Assembly: GCA_002104905.1 (NCBI GenBank)
Contig: MCFE01000245.1
Location: 1 to 64,000, forward strand
Length of the DNA: 64,000 nucleotides
Direction of reading: 5' to 3'
Origin: Basidiobolus meristosporus CBS 931.73
Lineage: Eukaryota; Basidiobolomycota; Basidiobolomycetes; Basidiobolales; Basidiobolaceae
The number at the start of each line of letters is the position of its first letter. The first letter of the stretch is position 1. Below are positions 47,712-62,389 of this stretch, in pieces. Position numbers and translations under genes: made by a program. The notes below the pieces were generated by a model. The model worked only from the letters and a program-made list of their open reading frames with translations. It was not told where the DNA came from and ran no database searches.

Positions 47712-49099
47712 ATGAATTCTACGCAAATATCCATAAACGACCCCCAAGTGTGTGTCAATTACATCGTAAGCGAGTGCCCAAGCAGCCTATTCAAGTATAC
47801 CCGGTTTACGATCAAGCTCCTGCTTTCAAGCTTTTAGCTGATCCTTTCTGCACTTCCTAGCTTTAGTAAAGAAAATGTAGAAACATACGTGGTTGAACAT
47901 CTGCAGGTAGTTTTGATACTTGTTTCCCGCTTTGAATGGCCTCTGATAGTGTTTCAACAGAAAATTGGTCCGCCGAAATGCCAGTTATTGCACGTTGAGG
48001 AATTGAGGCAAGCCTACTGCACCACGAGGAGTGGTAGTGGCTATCAAAAGATAGAAAAAGAAGCACTCGAGAAGCTGAAACCTTTGGTGAAAGCTTGCGA
48101 TGAACACGTAAGATTGGCCAAAAAGGGTTTGGAAATCAACTTCCGAACTGATGAATCGACCCCAGTATATAAAGACATGGTATGGATTTGACAAAAAGCA
48201 GATGTTTGTACCTTGACTATAAACTTCATGCAAGTAACATTTCTCAAAGTTGACAGAAATCAACCAGCTGAGCGAAGAAATCGCCACGTCGTTAAGAAAA
48301 CTGGAAGACCATGGTATACTATATATCTCTTTACTTTCTCATAAACTTATCTGTTGCTGAATCTACGCTTAAATACCAGTTCATAGTTTACAACTACCAC
48401 AAGCGAACTCGGTTATTCTAAGGATAGAAACGCTGAAACGAATTAAGCAAACCAAGGAGGTATCAGCACGTATTAAAGACAATCCAGAGAATGAACCAAT
48501 TCCTAAGATTTTGCTCGTTTACAGGCGAGTCTATTGGAGACCTTCCAGAAGGGCGGCAATGCATCCGTTGCCGGTGCCTCACGATTAACAGTATGCGATG
48601 TTTGCGGCGCGTACCTATCGATCCATGATTACGGAATAGACAGAAGGTTAAGTTCAAGATGATATGGCATTGTTTGGGAAATTTTATTGACATTTTCCTT
48701 GGATTCTCAATTGCATCAGATTGTATGACCATACTGAAGGACTGGTAAGTTAGTTTTAGTCTAAAGAAGCCATGCTAAGCAGTAAGCATTAATACACAGC
48801 CCCAACAATAGATGCACAAAGCTTTCAAGCAGCTAAGAATGGCTCATAAACAGCTGGAGGAGACCGTAAGAGCCCGAGACCAGCAGCAGCCTAATCCACA
48901 TACTACAGAAATAAGCAGCAGTATTAGTGACAAAAACTTAAAGCGGAAGAGCTATGAAACTGATATCAATTCTAATCGCGACTATTCAAAGAGGCGTGCA
49001 TATGAAAGTCGGCCCAATGGTAAACAATACCCTCGTGAAAAGTCAAAGTCGAGTTCCTATGGGGATAGATCATACAAAGAGCGAGATAGGTACAGATAG
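47712..49099 (+). CDS. LUC7: LUC7-like U1 snRNP-associated splicing protein
   Basis: U1 snRNP component that helps choose 5' splice sites. Eight exons joined by reading. The N-terminus (MNSTQISINDPQVCVNYIVS, ECPSSLFNFSK) supplies the first CCCH zinc finger with K-C-Q-L-L-H. A coiled-coil helix region follows. The second zinc finger is TVCDVCGAYLSIHDYGIDRR with YDHTEGLMH, as in LUC7. The C-terminus is a short KRKSYE/KRRAYE charged region rather than a long RS domain. The first finger has longer spacing between its second and third ligands than usual. About 300 residues. Intron-rich for its size. Confidence 0.88.
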
Positions 49100-52365
<3,266 letters not shown>

Positions 52366-53095
52366 AGTAGCAAACCTCCAGTGGCTCGATATTTTGCTCG
52401 TAGCCATGTCTTGACTGCCTTTCAATCCATCCCAAAATGTAATATAGCACTGTTCAGCTAATAAGAGCCATTCTATTCACATGCATCCAACAAAGCCCTC
52501 GCGGACCTCGCCGGGCTTTTCCTTTGATAATTTGAACCAACTGCCTCTGTTTAAATATAATTTAATATCCGATTAAGCAGCCAATGGTTTATTTATTTTG
52601 GATGTTGCTCTACAGTGTCAGTACACACGATCACTCATCTATTAGCGTCTAGTCTACAATCCTAGAGTCCGCCCAGGAAACTTCTTCATATTTTCTCGAT
52701 TAAATAGTAGAAGTGCTTTACGGAATTATTCGACTCGAAAAAGTCACTACTGGTGGCGGTGTATTCGATTACATTAGGGGTGGATGGTTCGTGGAGATCT
52801 TGTTACCGCGTGCGTTAGGAATTAATGAGTTAGTTTCGGTAATGTTTGGAGCCTTCCAGAAGTTTAGAAAGGGGTGGACTCTTCGAATCGAGACAGAGAC
52901 TGCTCACGGTAAATGGGAAATTTGCAAAACTATCAAAAATGTCCGAGCTTTGAGGAGGTTTCGTAACACTATAGGCGACGGGCGGGAAGAAGCGTTGGGT
53001 ATATGGATTGGAGGGCTTAAAAAGAGACTTGTAGATGGCGGATTTTGGGTCATCAAGGCCGGCTGATGAGGTTTTGATTCGGCTTACTTGTTGAA
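52366..53095. other. Convergent intergenic with overlapping open frames
   Basis: About 730 bases between the demethylase and the 5-phosphatase. A plus-strand frame (52713-53066, 117 codons) and a minus-strand frame (52830-53231) overlap on opposite strands. The minus-strand frame (for example RFFPPVAYSVTKPP) lies just beyond the 5-phosphatase stop in another frame. Neither has a known domain. I call no gene. Confidence 0.45.
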
Positions 53096-55317
53096 CTATT
53101 GCATACGGCAGATGGAGTTGTTTTCTTTGGCAAGCTTTGCTAGCATGAGATCCCGCTGTTGTTCTATTGTCTGGACCACGGTTCCTTGCTCGACATAGCT
53201 CTGTAGCTCCGTAATCAATTCCTTCTTCCAATTGAATCTAATGGAGAACACGCCCACAACTGGCTTGTGATCCGATCCATACATTTCCATCAAGCCTTCG
53301 TAGCGAAGGACATCTATTTCCCCGGTCAGGGATTTGTAGAGTATTCGGTCAGTCCACGATGGGATTCTAGCTTTGGGGCTCGAGTCATAAATATGTCTAA
53401 GTGAGGGGGGCATGGAGTCGGAGAGCGACGATTCGGAGCTCATAAACGTTTGCCCGGTGTGTGGGACGTCGAACTTGTATGTAGGCGGGAAAGTAATTGG
53501 CGCCTCCTCGAAATTCGGAAACACCGTTCCCTTCTCCCGTTCCTGAGTAAGTTGGTCGCGATCCAACAAATACTGAAGGGATGTTAGAGACGCACCCGAG
53601 GGTCAGCCTAATATGCGTACTCACTCCGTAATCACCAGAGCTTAGCTTAGCATCGATGGTTCTACGATCTCCTTCCACCCGATAATTCAGGTCGCCCACC
53701 CAGAAAGTATAATCAAACCGGTCGCTCACTGTGACCGGCTTTTGACCTAAATTAGAGCCGTGAGCTTCAATCCCAACCGCACGTTCGTGTCCGACGTACC
53801 TGGGGGATAGGTTTTGTATCCATTTAGTCTAAGTTCTTTGTCTATACGTTTGTAGTCGTAATTTCTATCGGCAACTTTTCCTTGGTGTGCTGGAGGGTTG
53901 TTAGTCGGCGTCCGAACAATCTCTAACACGGTGTGTACTCACCAGTAAAGTGGCTATTTACAAAAAGCAACGAGGTGGTTCCAAACAAGACTGAAATCCC
54001 AACCCCTCCTTTGTTCCCAATCACACCACCAATACCTGTCGCTACCTGAGCCGAGTGAGTGGCTGAGCATTCGAATATGAATGGTTACTAACGGCCGAAT
54101 AGGTTCCTGTAGCGAATCCACCATACCTTTGATCCAATGCCTACAATCTCTCCACACGAACACTGCTAGATGCAATGCAGCCATGGTTTCGGATTTTACA
54201 AGCACATACTGGGGACTCAGGAGCTTCACCAGCTGTCTTTCCCACTCTTCCTTGGAAGGAAACAGCACTGACTCTGAGATGGGCCTTTGACATTCTTGGG
54301 TGCCAATGACCAGAAAATGGTATGGGTGCCCCGTCTGGTGACTGAGGTATGGGGTGACGCTAGGAGTTTCCTGGGTGGGTTTCTCGATGAACGGGTCTAA
54401 ATTTTTTGGCGGCGGCTGCGATGGATGGTGGTGAGAAGCCAGGACCAGTGCGCCAAACCAAGGGCACTTACTTTGCCATACATGTTCCAGGTCCCGCAAA
54501 ATATCTTGAGGGAATTCTTGTCGGGTGCTTCGTCGCTGGCATCAAACAAGGTTGAATATCTGTCGGCACTTCGATTTTTGTGTTTGAACACGGATCCCAT
54601 CACTGTGAGAAAGCTCTTGACAGAGCGGGGTAGAGTCGAATGCCGAAACGAAGCAGACTCAGTGTCCAGATCTATCCCCGCATCGTCGTTCATGCTGAAG
54701 TGGCGTCGCCGGGTGCCTCTGGGTGCTGGCAAGGAAGGCCTTCTATCTATATCTGCTCAAGGAGGTTACCATAGGGCTGATCAGCCAACACCACTCACAA
54801 ACTAACCTGCAAGCCTTCTTTTGCGCAAGTGGCGGATTCTTCTGATCCTTTCCCTCTGTCATGCATAATTTCAGTTCTCCAATCTTAAAAACACATTCCC
54901 TCACGCACGCTTTACCTGAACTCTCCAGATCTCTTCCTCTTCATTCCAGCTTGAATCGGACAGATTCGGCTGCTGTGGAAGCTCTCCGAAGGACTGCGAT
55001 CCAAAAGAGCCTCTATAGTACTTTCCAAACTTCCCCCTGATCGACGTGCGCTCGAAAGATGTCCTTTTCCCTTGCTCCGAATCGTTATGCAGGCTTTGGT
55101 CGGTGTCATCCGTCTCGGTGTCGGTATTTCCTCTCTCGCTCTCGCAAGAAGAATGTGTCAGGGACGATTTGTCGGAGCCAGAAGAATTCTCCAAGTCCCC
55201 ATCGCAGCTATCGGTGTCGTTCAGCACGGACGGATTCGATTTGGGGGTTAGGGATGGAGAGAGTATTGAAGCAGTGGTCTCGATGGCAACCCGCACTCCA
55301 TTCCAAAGCGATGTCAT
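53096..55317 (-). CDS. Inositol polyphosphate 5-phosphatase
   Basis: Removes the 5-phosphate from phosphoinositides or inositol phosphates. About 620 residues in nine exons from ATG 55317 (MTSLWNGVRVAIETTASILS). The N-terminus is Ser/Asp/Glu-rich, then RERIRRIRHLRKRRLA basic region. Catalytic domain: IFCGTWNMYGK, LVIGTQECQR, VATGIGGVIGNKGGVGI, NSHFTAHQGKV, the signature FWVGDLNYR, and PSWTDRIL (family consensus P-S/A-W-C-D-R-I-L with Thr instead of Cys), then YGSDHKPV. A coiled coil follows (ITELQSYVEQGTVVQTIEQQ). No Sac1 domain and no SH2, so it resembles the single-domain Inp54/INPP5-type rather than synaptojanin. Confidence 0.9.
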
Positions 55318-55838
55318 TTACGGTTAAATACGAAATACTGCTCGTATTTGTGCAACTAATCAGGATTTGTGTTTTCGTCAATTTATTCAAGTTGTATTAC
55401 GGGCAAGATGAACTTGATCAGTAAAAGCGTGAATTCGAGAAGCAGCGAAGGTATCAAGGTAATCAAGGTGGCCGCTTGGAGGAACGAAAGAGTTGGATTC
55501 CTGAGGAGAGGATAAACTTGATGACATCGATGGCGCTTGACTTATATAGTCAATGGAAGTCACAAATCCTCCGACAACACTTGATGCACCTTCGGACGGG
55601 TCCCAGTCTGATCAAACATAGGCCAGATCTTGACCAGCTCCTAACCAACTTTATCTCTGCAGCGGAGAATTCCATTAATGAGGTGCATTGTAGGGATTGT
55701 TTCACTTGATATGGCACGAGATACCGCACGGGATACGTCAATGATTGCTTTCAATATTGTGAGGCTAAGTGGGTTTATTTATGAGGCGAAATGCAAAAGT
55801 CTGGTATGATAGAGCGATGTATAGATGAGGATATGGTC
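55318..55838. other. Intergenic
   Basis: About 520 bases between two minus-strand genes. Short frames such as 55476-55709 have no domain. No gene seen. Confidence 0.5.
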
Positions 55839-56902
55839 TTAGGCTTGGTTGAAGATTTTCAACTCCGGAAGAATGCGCGAATCAATGGTGATCACTGGTA
55901 ATTCTTCATTGACATGCTGGAATTCCGCCTCCTCTTCTCTTCCGAGATTGAGATCGTCCTGGCTCAGCTGACGCACCCTGCCTAGGGCAATGTCTACGGA
56001 TTGCTGTCCTGCAAAGTCGACCCACTGGTAATCAGTAAACCATGAATAGACCTTGCGAGGGAAGTTACGCCATCCAATGATGTTGCAAGAAGGCACAAAT
56101 CCAATAGAAGGCAACTCTGGAAGCGTATCTGCCTGAATGGGGGTCTCGGGGACTTGCTCTTGTTCGAAGAGCTCGACTACTTCAATCTTTGGCTCCTCAA
56201 GTATATCTTCTTGCTCAGTGCCTTGAGTCTGAGTCTGACCCTTGCTTGCTTCCTCGCTCTTGGTTTCTTGAGCCTCTACTTCCTCGGGCTCCACCAGCGA
56301 GTCGTAGCTGCCTTTGCTCAGCCCGTTCAGCACTTCAGCATAGGCAACTCTACCAACTGCTATTACCCCATCTGCAAATGGTCTATCCTTGTCGCGACTC
56401 AAAATAGCACCAACAGGATTGACTTCAGGATCGATAGGTGGAGTTGGATTGATACGTTCGCGTCGCAAACGCTTGACCTCAGTACTGACTAATTTCTCGA
56501 CATCCCCGGACTCCTTTCCCTCTTTTACCTCGTAGTCTAGAGCTGCGGCATCCATGATGGGCTGTTGGTTACATTAATGAGTAGGAATTAGCTCGACAAC
56601 TCGTAAAGTCATATAGAAATCGATAAAGCTAAACATACTTTCACGTACTCCTTAAAGAAATATCTCGACTTATGGATACCATCCCCCGCGGGTGGGGCTA
56701 GGTAAACGATGAGCTTACGAGGCATCTCTGAAGTAGCCAGAGGCTCCTTTGCAATGTGCTCAACCTGTTTAACATAGCGTTCACGTGTTTGTTTGGTCAG
56801 ATATTTGTCTCTCTGGATCAGCCCGAGTATACTTCCGGTAACTCCAAAGAAAATCAAGGTTCCTCTGGAGGGGAGCTTTGGCTTTTTAAACCAACTAGAC
56901 AT
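55839..56902 (-). CDS. TIM54: Mitochondrial import inner membrane translocase subunit Tim54
   Basis: Component of the TIM22 complex that inserts carrier proteins into the mitochondrial inner membrane. Two exons; start at 56902 (MSSWFKKPKLPSRGTLIFFG), with a single N-terminal membrane helix (GTLIFFGVTGSILGLI). Then RKLIVYLAPPAGDGIHKSRY and FKEYVKPIMDAAALDYEV (join across the intron at about 56555-56637), VKRLRRERINPTPPIDPE, IAVGRVAYAEVLNGL, an acidic Gln/Glu-rich stretch and the conserved end (IGFVPCxNIIGWRNFPRK-like FVPSCNIIGWRNFPRKVYSW ... ITIDSRILPELKIF). Matches the Tim54 family end to end. About 330 residues. Head-to-head with RPL22, 357 bases apart. Confidence 0.93.
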
Positions 56903-57259
56903 GTCGGATACTGTGAGCGTGAACTACGATGCGCATTCAGTGTCAGTCACCCACAGTTTTCACCAAATTTTCACCAAATCCCATCGAAATTTTTTCCAGC
57001 TCCACCTCTTCGCTGGAAGCCACTGGCACACGAAAGGTGCATAGATCAGTGATTAAATGAGCAGAATCTAAACCAAGCTTCCAAGACGAAGCAGTCATCA
57101 CACGTGCGAATCCCCATGTCTTAAAGGTGAGCGTGAATGCAGTATCCAATAAGAAGTGGGTGAGGAGCAAAAAACTCGGCAAGAATAAAATCACCCGATC
57201 CTGCCAAACACCATTCCTTCTCTTTTTACCAGTTGGTGATTAGCAAGACTTTATCAGCC
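56903..57259. promoter_or_regulatory. Divergent promoter between TIM54 and RPL22
   Basis: 357 bases separate the two start codons. The RPL22 side ends in a pyrimidine-rich stretch (ccttctctttttacc, about 57216-57230) often seen near start sites of ribosomal protein genes. No defined motif recognised. Confidence 0.5.
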
Positions 57260-57637
57260 ATGCCTGCCGCCAGACAAACCAAAGCCAAGAAGGTCACTTA
57301 CAAGTTCACCTTGGACTGCAGTGGTCCCGCCAACGACAAGATCTTCGATGCTGCTGCCTTCGAGAAGTTCCTTCACGATCGCATCAAGGTTCAAGGTCGC
57401 ACCAACAACCTTGGTGACATCGTTTCCATCAAGCGCGGTGATGATGCCAAGATCACTGTTGTCTCCACCCAAGCTTTCTCCAAGCGTTACCTTAAGTACC
57501 TTACCAAGAAGTTCTTGAAGAAGCACAACCTTCGTGACTGGCTCCGTGTCATTGCCACCAACAAGACCACCTACGAGCTCAGATACTTCAACATTGCCAA
57601 CCAAGAGGAGGAGGAAGAGGAATCCGATGAGGAATAA
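57260..57637 (+). CDS. RPL22: 60S ribosomal protein eL22
   Basis: Large-subunit cytosolic ribosomal protein. Single exon, 125 residues, start [20 protein letters not shown]. Conserved blocks: [73 protein letters not shown], and the acidic [11 protein letters not shown] tail typical of eL22. The ATG at 57260 is preferred over an in-frame GTG at 57233. Codon usage is strongly biased, as expected of a ribosomal gene. An AATAAA signal lies about 47 bases after the stop. Confidence 0.97.
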   Translation: MPAARQTKAKKVTYKFTLDCSGPANDKIFDAAAFEKFLHDRIKVQGRTNNLGDIVSIKRGDDAKITVVSTQAFSKRYLKYLTKKFLKKHNLRDWLRVIATNKTTYELRYFNIANQEEEEEESDEE

Positions 57638-57799
57638 GCGTCTCCCCACTAGAATCCCTTTAAAATGTCTTTTAAATATTGACAATAAACTCTTGTAAGT
57701 GTTTGGTCAACCGAGAACCCGTTAATTCGATGGATGCACGGAAAGAGTGTAGATACGTAATTGATTTATTGTTGAGAAATACTTGTGAAATGCATGTGA

Positions 57800-59314
57800 T
57801 TATTCTGAGGCAGGTTGTTCCGAGGGCTTGGCCAGTTTCTTTGCAACAACCTCACGGAGAGAGGCCCATTGGTCAGCAGGCACATAGGACTTAACCTCCT
57901 CCACTGCCTTCTTGGCGTCTTCCAGTCGGCCGCTCTCGGTATAAGTGTCGACCATCATCCCGAGAGTCTGGCTGGTGCATTTACCAAGAGAGTTCAGCTG
58001 CTCAAAGATCACCTTCTTGGCCATCTCTGGCTTCTGAAGAGTATAGCATGTTTGAATCAGGGAAGTGAATACAGCCTCATCAGGAGTGAGGTTGTACTTC
58101 TCCAAGTCTTGATAGTAGTGAATGGCTTGGTTAAGGTTTCCATATCTACCAAATTGAGTGATCAAGTTGGTGAATGTTTGGATATTTGGCCGAGTGCGGG
58201 ATTTTCTCATTTGGGAGAAGATTTCTTTCACCTTGGCCATTTCCTGTGCATTGCCGAAACCAGTGATCAACGTGTTGAATGTTGCGGTGGCTGGACGAAG
58301 CCCGAGTTCAGGGAGGCTATTGTACACCTTCATGGCCGAATCTAAGTCTCCGTTCTGCATGTATCCCTTAATGAGAATGTTGATTGTCACCACATCGGGT
58401 GACACCTCGTATTTTTTCAGATCCTCATTGAATATTTTCTCCATGCTGGTGATATCATTCTGCTTGACATAGCCATTGAGCAAGGAGTTGAATGTCCGTA
58501 TGCTTGGCTTGATCCCGGAGGCGGTCAGCCTGTCAAACATCTTGAGAGCAGACTGCATGTCATCATGATAGACATATCTGGAGATAAATACATTGTGGGC
58601 CACGGGTCCAGTTTTGATGCCGCGCTTCTCCATCTCTACCAAAAGTCCCTTGGCCTCTTCCACCTTATTCGCCTCCAATCTGGAGGTAACCAGCACACCA
58701 AAGGTATTATCATCTGGCTCGTATCCATCGGCAAGAAGTTGTGCGTACATCGCATCAAGTTGCGAAATATTGTTGGTGGATTTACAAATAGCGCCCATAA
58801 CGATATTATAATGGGTGAGAGTGGGCTTGACTTTCGAATCGTTCTTCAGCCTTTCCCACAGCTCGAGTGCGCCCTTGTTGTCTTTATATTTCAGGATATT
58901 TTTAAACAAGTGGCTGTAGTTTTCCTCGGTGTATTCCAGGCCAGATTTGGCTATATCCTCAAACACCTGCTGGGATTTTCTTTTGTCGAAGTATTGAAGC
59001 AGTACGTCGTAATCCTCGCTACTGAAACCCCCTTTCCCGTCGACCCCGTGGTCTTGATAGAGTGTCCAAGCATCACGGAAATGATGGTTGTCAATGGCAC
59101 TGCGTAAATCTTCTTTCCAGTTGAGCCCTTCTGGATTTTGAATGTTGGCGTTAAATACGACATTCGCAGCATATTGAAATGCTCGAAAGTTCACCAGGCT
59201 TCCGGTCCGTGCAAGGTTGAGCTTGGAAAGGTTGTGAGCTAATGCAGAGGCCGGTGTACCACCAATACTGGGATACCTCAAAGGCAGAGCTAACTTGGAG
59301 AGAATGCTATTCAT
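57800..59314 (-). CDS. Pentatricopeptide repeat protein, probably mitochondrial
   Basis: 504 residues from ATG 59314; a longer frame upstream has no ATG. The N-terminus MNSILSKLALPLRYPSIGG is basic and hydrophobic, like a mitochondrial presequence. From about residue 95 to 480 the protein consists of tandem degenerate 35-residue PPR helical hairpins; examples are PTLTHYNIVMGAICK, PDDNTFGVLVTSRLE, PSIRTFNSLLNGYVK, PDVVTINILIKGYMQNGDLD, PATATFNTLITGFGN, PNIQTFTNLITQFGRYGNLN and PDEAVFTSLIQTCYTL. PPR proteins bind organellar RNA and act in its processing, stability or translation. Specific target unknown. Short C-terminal tail rich in Ser/Pro/Glu. Confidence 0.9.
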   Translation of the reverse strand: MNSILSKLALPLRYPSIGGTPASALAHNLSKLNLARTGSLVNFRAFQYAANVVFNANIQNPEGLNWKEDLRSAIDNHHFRDAWTLYQDHGVDGKGGFSSEDYDVLLQYFDKRKSQQVFEDIAKSGLEYTEENYSHLFKNILKYKDNKGALELWERLKNDSKVKPTLTHYNIVMGAICKSTNNISQLDAMYAQLLADGYEPDDNTFGVLVTSRLEANKVEEAKGLLVEMEKRGIKTGPVAHNVFISRYVYHDDMQSALKMFDRLTASGIKPSIRTFNSLLNGYVKQNDITSMEKIFNEDLKKYEVSPDVVTINILIKGYMQNGDLDSAMKVYNSLPELGLRPATATFNTLITGFGNAQEMAKVKEIFSQMRKSRTRPNIQTFTNLITQFGRYGNLNQAIHYYQDLEKYNLTPDEAVFTSLIQTCYTLQKPEMAKKVIFEQLNSLGKCTSQTLGMMVDTYTESGRLEDAKKAVEEVKSYVPADQWASLREVVAKKLAKPSEQPASE

Positions 59315-59493
59315 ATTGAACCGAGGCGTTTCCTTGACTATATGTGCATATATATGTAGCGCAACCAAAATTTTTCGAAGTGCCACTCTCGCAATTTCCT
59401 AATACGGTTCACTGCTTTTTTGTTTATTAAGTTGGCTATTGTTGGGTTGGTAGATTAGATGTAAACAAAATTCAATCGAGACAAAATTATTGA
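59315..59493. other. Intergenic between PPR gene and kexin copy 2
   Basis: About 180 bases; the frame of the PPR gene is open back to 59386 without an ATG. No gene seen. Confidence 0.5.
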
Positions 59494-62048
59494 TTAAAGC
59501 TCTATACTATTTTCGCTGCTATATTCACTCTCGGAACTCTCCGACGATTCACTACTCTCGGAAGATTCGGTGGATAGATCCGACTCAGAAGAGCTACTAC
59601 TCCAAGACATCCTGGACAGCGGAATCACTTCTACTCCGTCCAATTCGACAGGATTGACTTCCATCTCGTCGTATTGGTCTTCGTCCTCGTCCTCGTCTTC
59701 GTCTTCGTCTTCGTTGTTTAGCATCAAGTAGGCATCGCTATTCTCTTGATTAGCTCCGAACATTCGATACGTTGATGCGGCGACAATCAGTGATATGGAT
59801 CCCACCAGAGCAATTATTGGTAGTAAAGTGTTTGTGGACGGTTTGGCCTTCGTAAGGTTGGGGTCTATGGCGGTTTCTGGGACCCCTTCATTCTCCGAAC
59901 GTTCCAAAACTGGCTCATGCTTTGCTCCATAAAAGTCCAGAGTCCAGGAATGCAGTATTCCAACTTTCTCTGGATTGTGGTCATCTATGACAGTAAGGGT
60001 CCAATTACCTACAACAGGCTCATCCCTACAAACTGATTAGCGCAGTGCAGGTACACTTTTAAAGATGGAAGACATTACCAGTGCTGGACAGACATGAAAG
60101 TCCAGTTTTTAAACCCCTGCTCGCTACTGTCGAGCGGTCGACCAGGCGAAAGTACTGAGGTCACATTGTTAGGGGAGGTAAGATAAACCTCCACGTCTCC
60201 ACGCAGTTGGTGCGATATATCAACGGTTACTGTAACATGCTCCAAAAGATTCAGAAGATGGTTTTGGGCCGCTTCGGTCGAAACGGCAAATGTCTGCTTA
60301 ATGCCAGCGCTACTGAACGGAATCGCTTGATCCACTTTCAGTAAGCCGGAGCTATAATGCACCTGTGGTCCAACTGATTCATAACTTTTGGATGCCTCGA
60401 TGAGCTGGTAGGCATCAAGTTTTCCAAAGCCGTATTTGTGATTGAACTTCAGCCCAGAAGTGGTGTTTTTCCAATCGGGGTCATCCAGAGAGAATGGTTG
60501 AGCAGAGCGAACAGTGAGGTGTTGAACATCCCGCCAGTGAAGGTCAGGCCTAACCGACAATACAAGCGCAAACAGCCCAGCGGCTAATGGGGCAGCAGCT
60601 GAGGTGCCTCCGTGCTTATCTGTGCAAACATCACTGCCCACATCCGTAGTAAACTAATTTGAGAACACATTAGCCTGCGATCTCTCGCAACAGGTCGATG
60701 AGATAGTTACAATTCCGCCGCCATTAGCACCACTGCTGTAGGTGACGGCCAGCTGAGCTGAACACTGTTCGGAGTAAAACGGCTGTTGGTCGTTGCGGTC
60801 AATAGCTCCAATCGATACCGTGTATATGCTATTGACGTAACCATCAAAATTACAGTTGTCACTCTCACCACCGTTCCCAGTGGCGAACACAAAGATGCTA
60901 CCCTTTCCATCCCGCCCTTGGGTAACTCCAGAAACCAGAGCATCCTGAATTACCTGGCTGGGTCCGTCCATCGAGATGCCATCGTCAGCAGGCCCCCAGC
61001 TACACGAATAGATGTGGTTTTTCTGGTTCTGGTAAACCAATGCTAGCGCCTCGTCTACATCGCTTATTTCCTCCGAGAGGATTCGGATTCCTAGTAATGC
61101 TCTTTAATCAAACTAACCATGGGGCACTCTGAGTTTTGAGCATCACGTTACCGGCAACCTTGGAGCCGAACGCTACCCCCACTCCACAAACGCTATTATT
61201 GGCGGCGGCGATTTCTCCGGCACATCTTGTTCCATGATAATCGTCTGGCAACCTAGGCTTGGGCACGGCGGAGCGGTCATTGAAGTCGTAGGATCCTTCA
61301 GCAAACTGAAATCACTGGTTAATGCATCAATACACCAAATCGCATGTTTACGGCAGCATCATACATAATTAGTCTTTAGGTCCTCGCTGTCCATATCCAG
61401 CCCATCATCCAACAGTGCAACAACTACATTCTCTCCAAATATTCCTAGAATTCGAAATACTTGTTAATATACGGCGTAAGGAGCGCTGGTTAGAAAGCTG
61501 AATCACCTTGTTGCCACACCTTCAGAACATTCAGGTCGTTTCCTACGTTCTCCGTGTTTTGCTACATAGTTGTTAAATAATTGATGCAAATTTTGTTCTT
61601 AAATTTACTGCAACTCACTAGATGCCATTGTTTTGGGAACCCGGGATCTCGTAGCATAGTTACGTTGAACACCGGCTTATTTGGGACGGTGCTCTGATTT
61701 CGCTGAGGTGGGATGGGGCCTCTCTTGATTCGCCTCCGAAACGATTCTTTGTGGAGGTGCTGAATGTGTTTCGACACGAAACTGTCCCGCTTTTCAAGGG
61801 AACCTTCAAGAACAGGCTAGATTTTTAGGCCCAGAAAATAAATGATAATCACCAAGGCTGCTCAATCTCCCCAAGTATTTAACTCCAAGCTGCTTTGAAA
61901 TCATCTCTGGCGTGGCCGAAGCATGTACCCGAATTGCATAATGATCATTTGCACGGTTGCGATTGGTATACCAAGCGGGTAGAGAACCCTCAGCAACACA
62001 GTACGATGCCAAGACAAACAACAGAAGGGATGCACTTGTTTGCCACAT
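59494..62048 (-). CDS. Kexin-type proprotein convertase, copy 2, with a frame disruption in the prodomain
   Basis: Paralogue of the 38797-41405 gene, on the other strand. Signal peptide [17 protein letters not shown]; prodomain [14 protein letters not shown] then a TGA at 61806-61808. The homologous sequence resumes in the +1 frame ([16 protein letters not shown] ... FRRRIKR). No GT-AG intron restores the frame without deleting conserved prodomain sequence. Downstream everything is intact: Asp (VALLDDGLD), His (YHGTRCAGE), Asn (ATGNGG), Ser (HGGTSAAAP), P domain, membrane helix ([18 protein letters not shown]) and a tail with an ED run and SSESSESSE repeats. It has two introns that copy 1 lacks (near 61563-61620 and 60657-60714). 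It could be a recent pseudogene, an assembly error or a recoded gene. Confidence 0.85.
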
Positions 62049-62389
62049 AATAACAATAGACGGCTACCTGGTTATTTCTAAAGCTAATACATAAATAATT
62101 CAAAGACTTCAGGCTAAACTAATTCTATCGCTCCGAAACCTTTCTAGGCGTTATATACAAAGCATTCTAATGGACTTGAGCGATGATTTGTCACATTAAG
62201 AAAATGGAACTTCGAAAATCTCCTTTGTGCTACTATGACGTGACTTGAATTTTGTCACAATAACCCAAGTTGGCTCAAGAGTTAACCACCACCAACGCAA
62301 TCGTTGATTAATGGAACTCCACAGTAGATGCTTGGAAAAGCAAACATCTAGCTAAGACGTATGCAGTCTTAATCAACAGTTATACTCAA
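62049..62389. other. Intergenic upstream of kexin copy 2
   Basis: About 340 AT-rich bases between kexin copy 2 and the putative gene ending at 62390. Nothing recognised. Confidence 0.45.

Noticed and set aside
52713-53066. 117-codon plus-strand frame in the convergent gap
   Set aside because: It overlaps an equally open minus-strand frame, has no domain or homologue that I recognise, and lies in probable 3' untranslated sequence.
59315-59386. 24-residue N-terminal extension of the PPR protein
   Set aside because: It would begin with GTG; the first ATG in frame is at 59314 and directly yields a presequence-like N-terminus.
61800-61910. A short intron that would repair the kexin copy 2 frame
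   Set aside because: The in-phase GT-AG option (donor near 61883, acceptor near 61813) would delete the prodomain segment that is conserved with copy 1; other donors leave the wrong phase.
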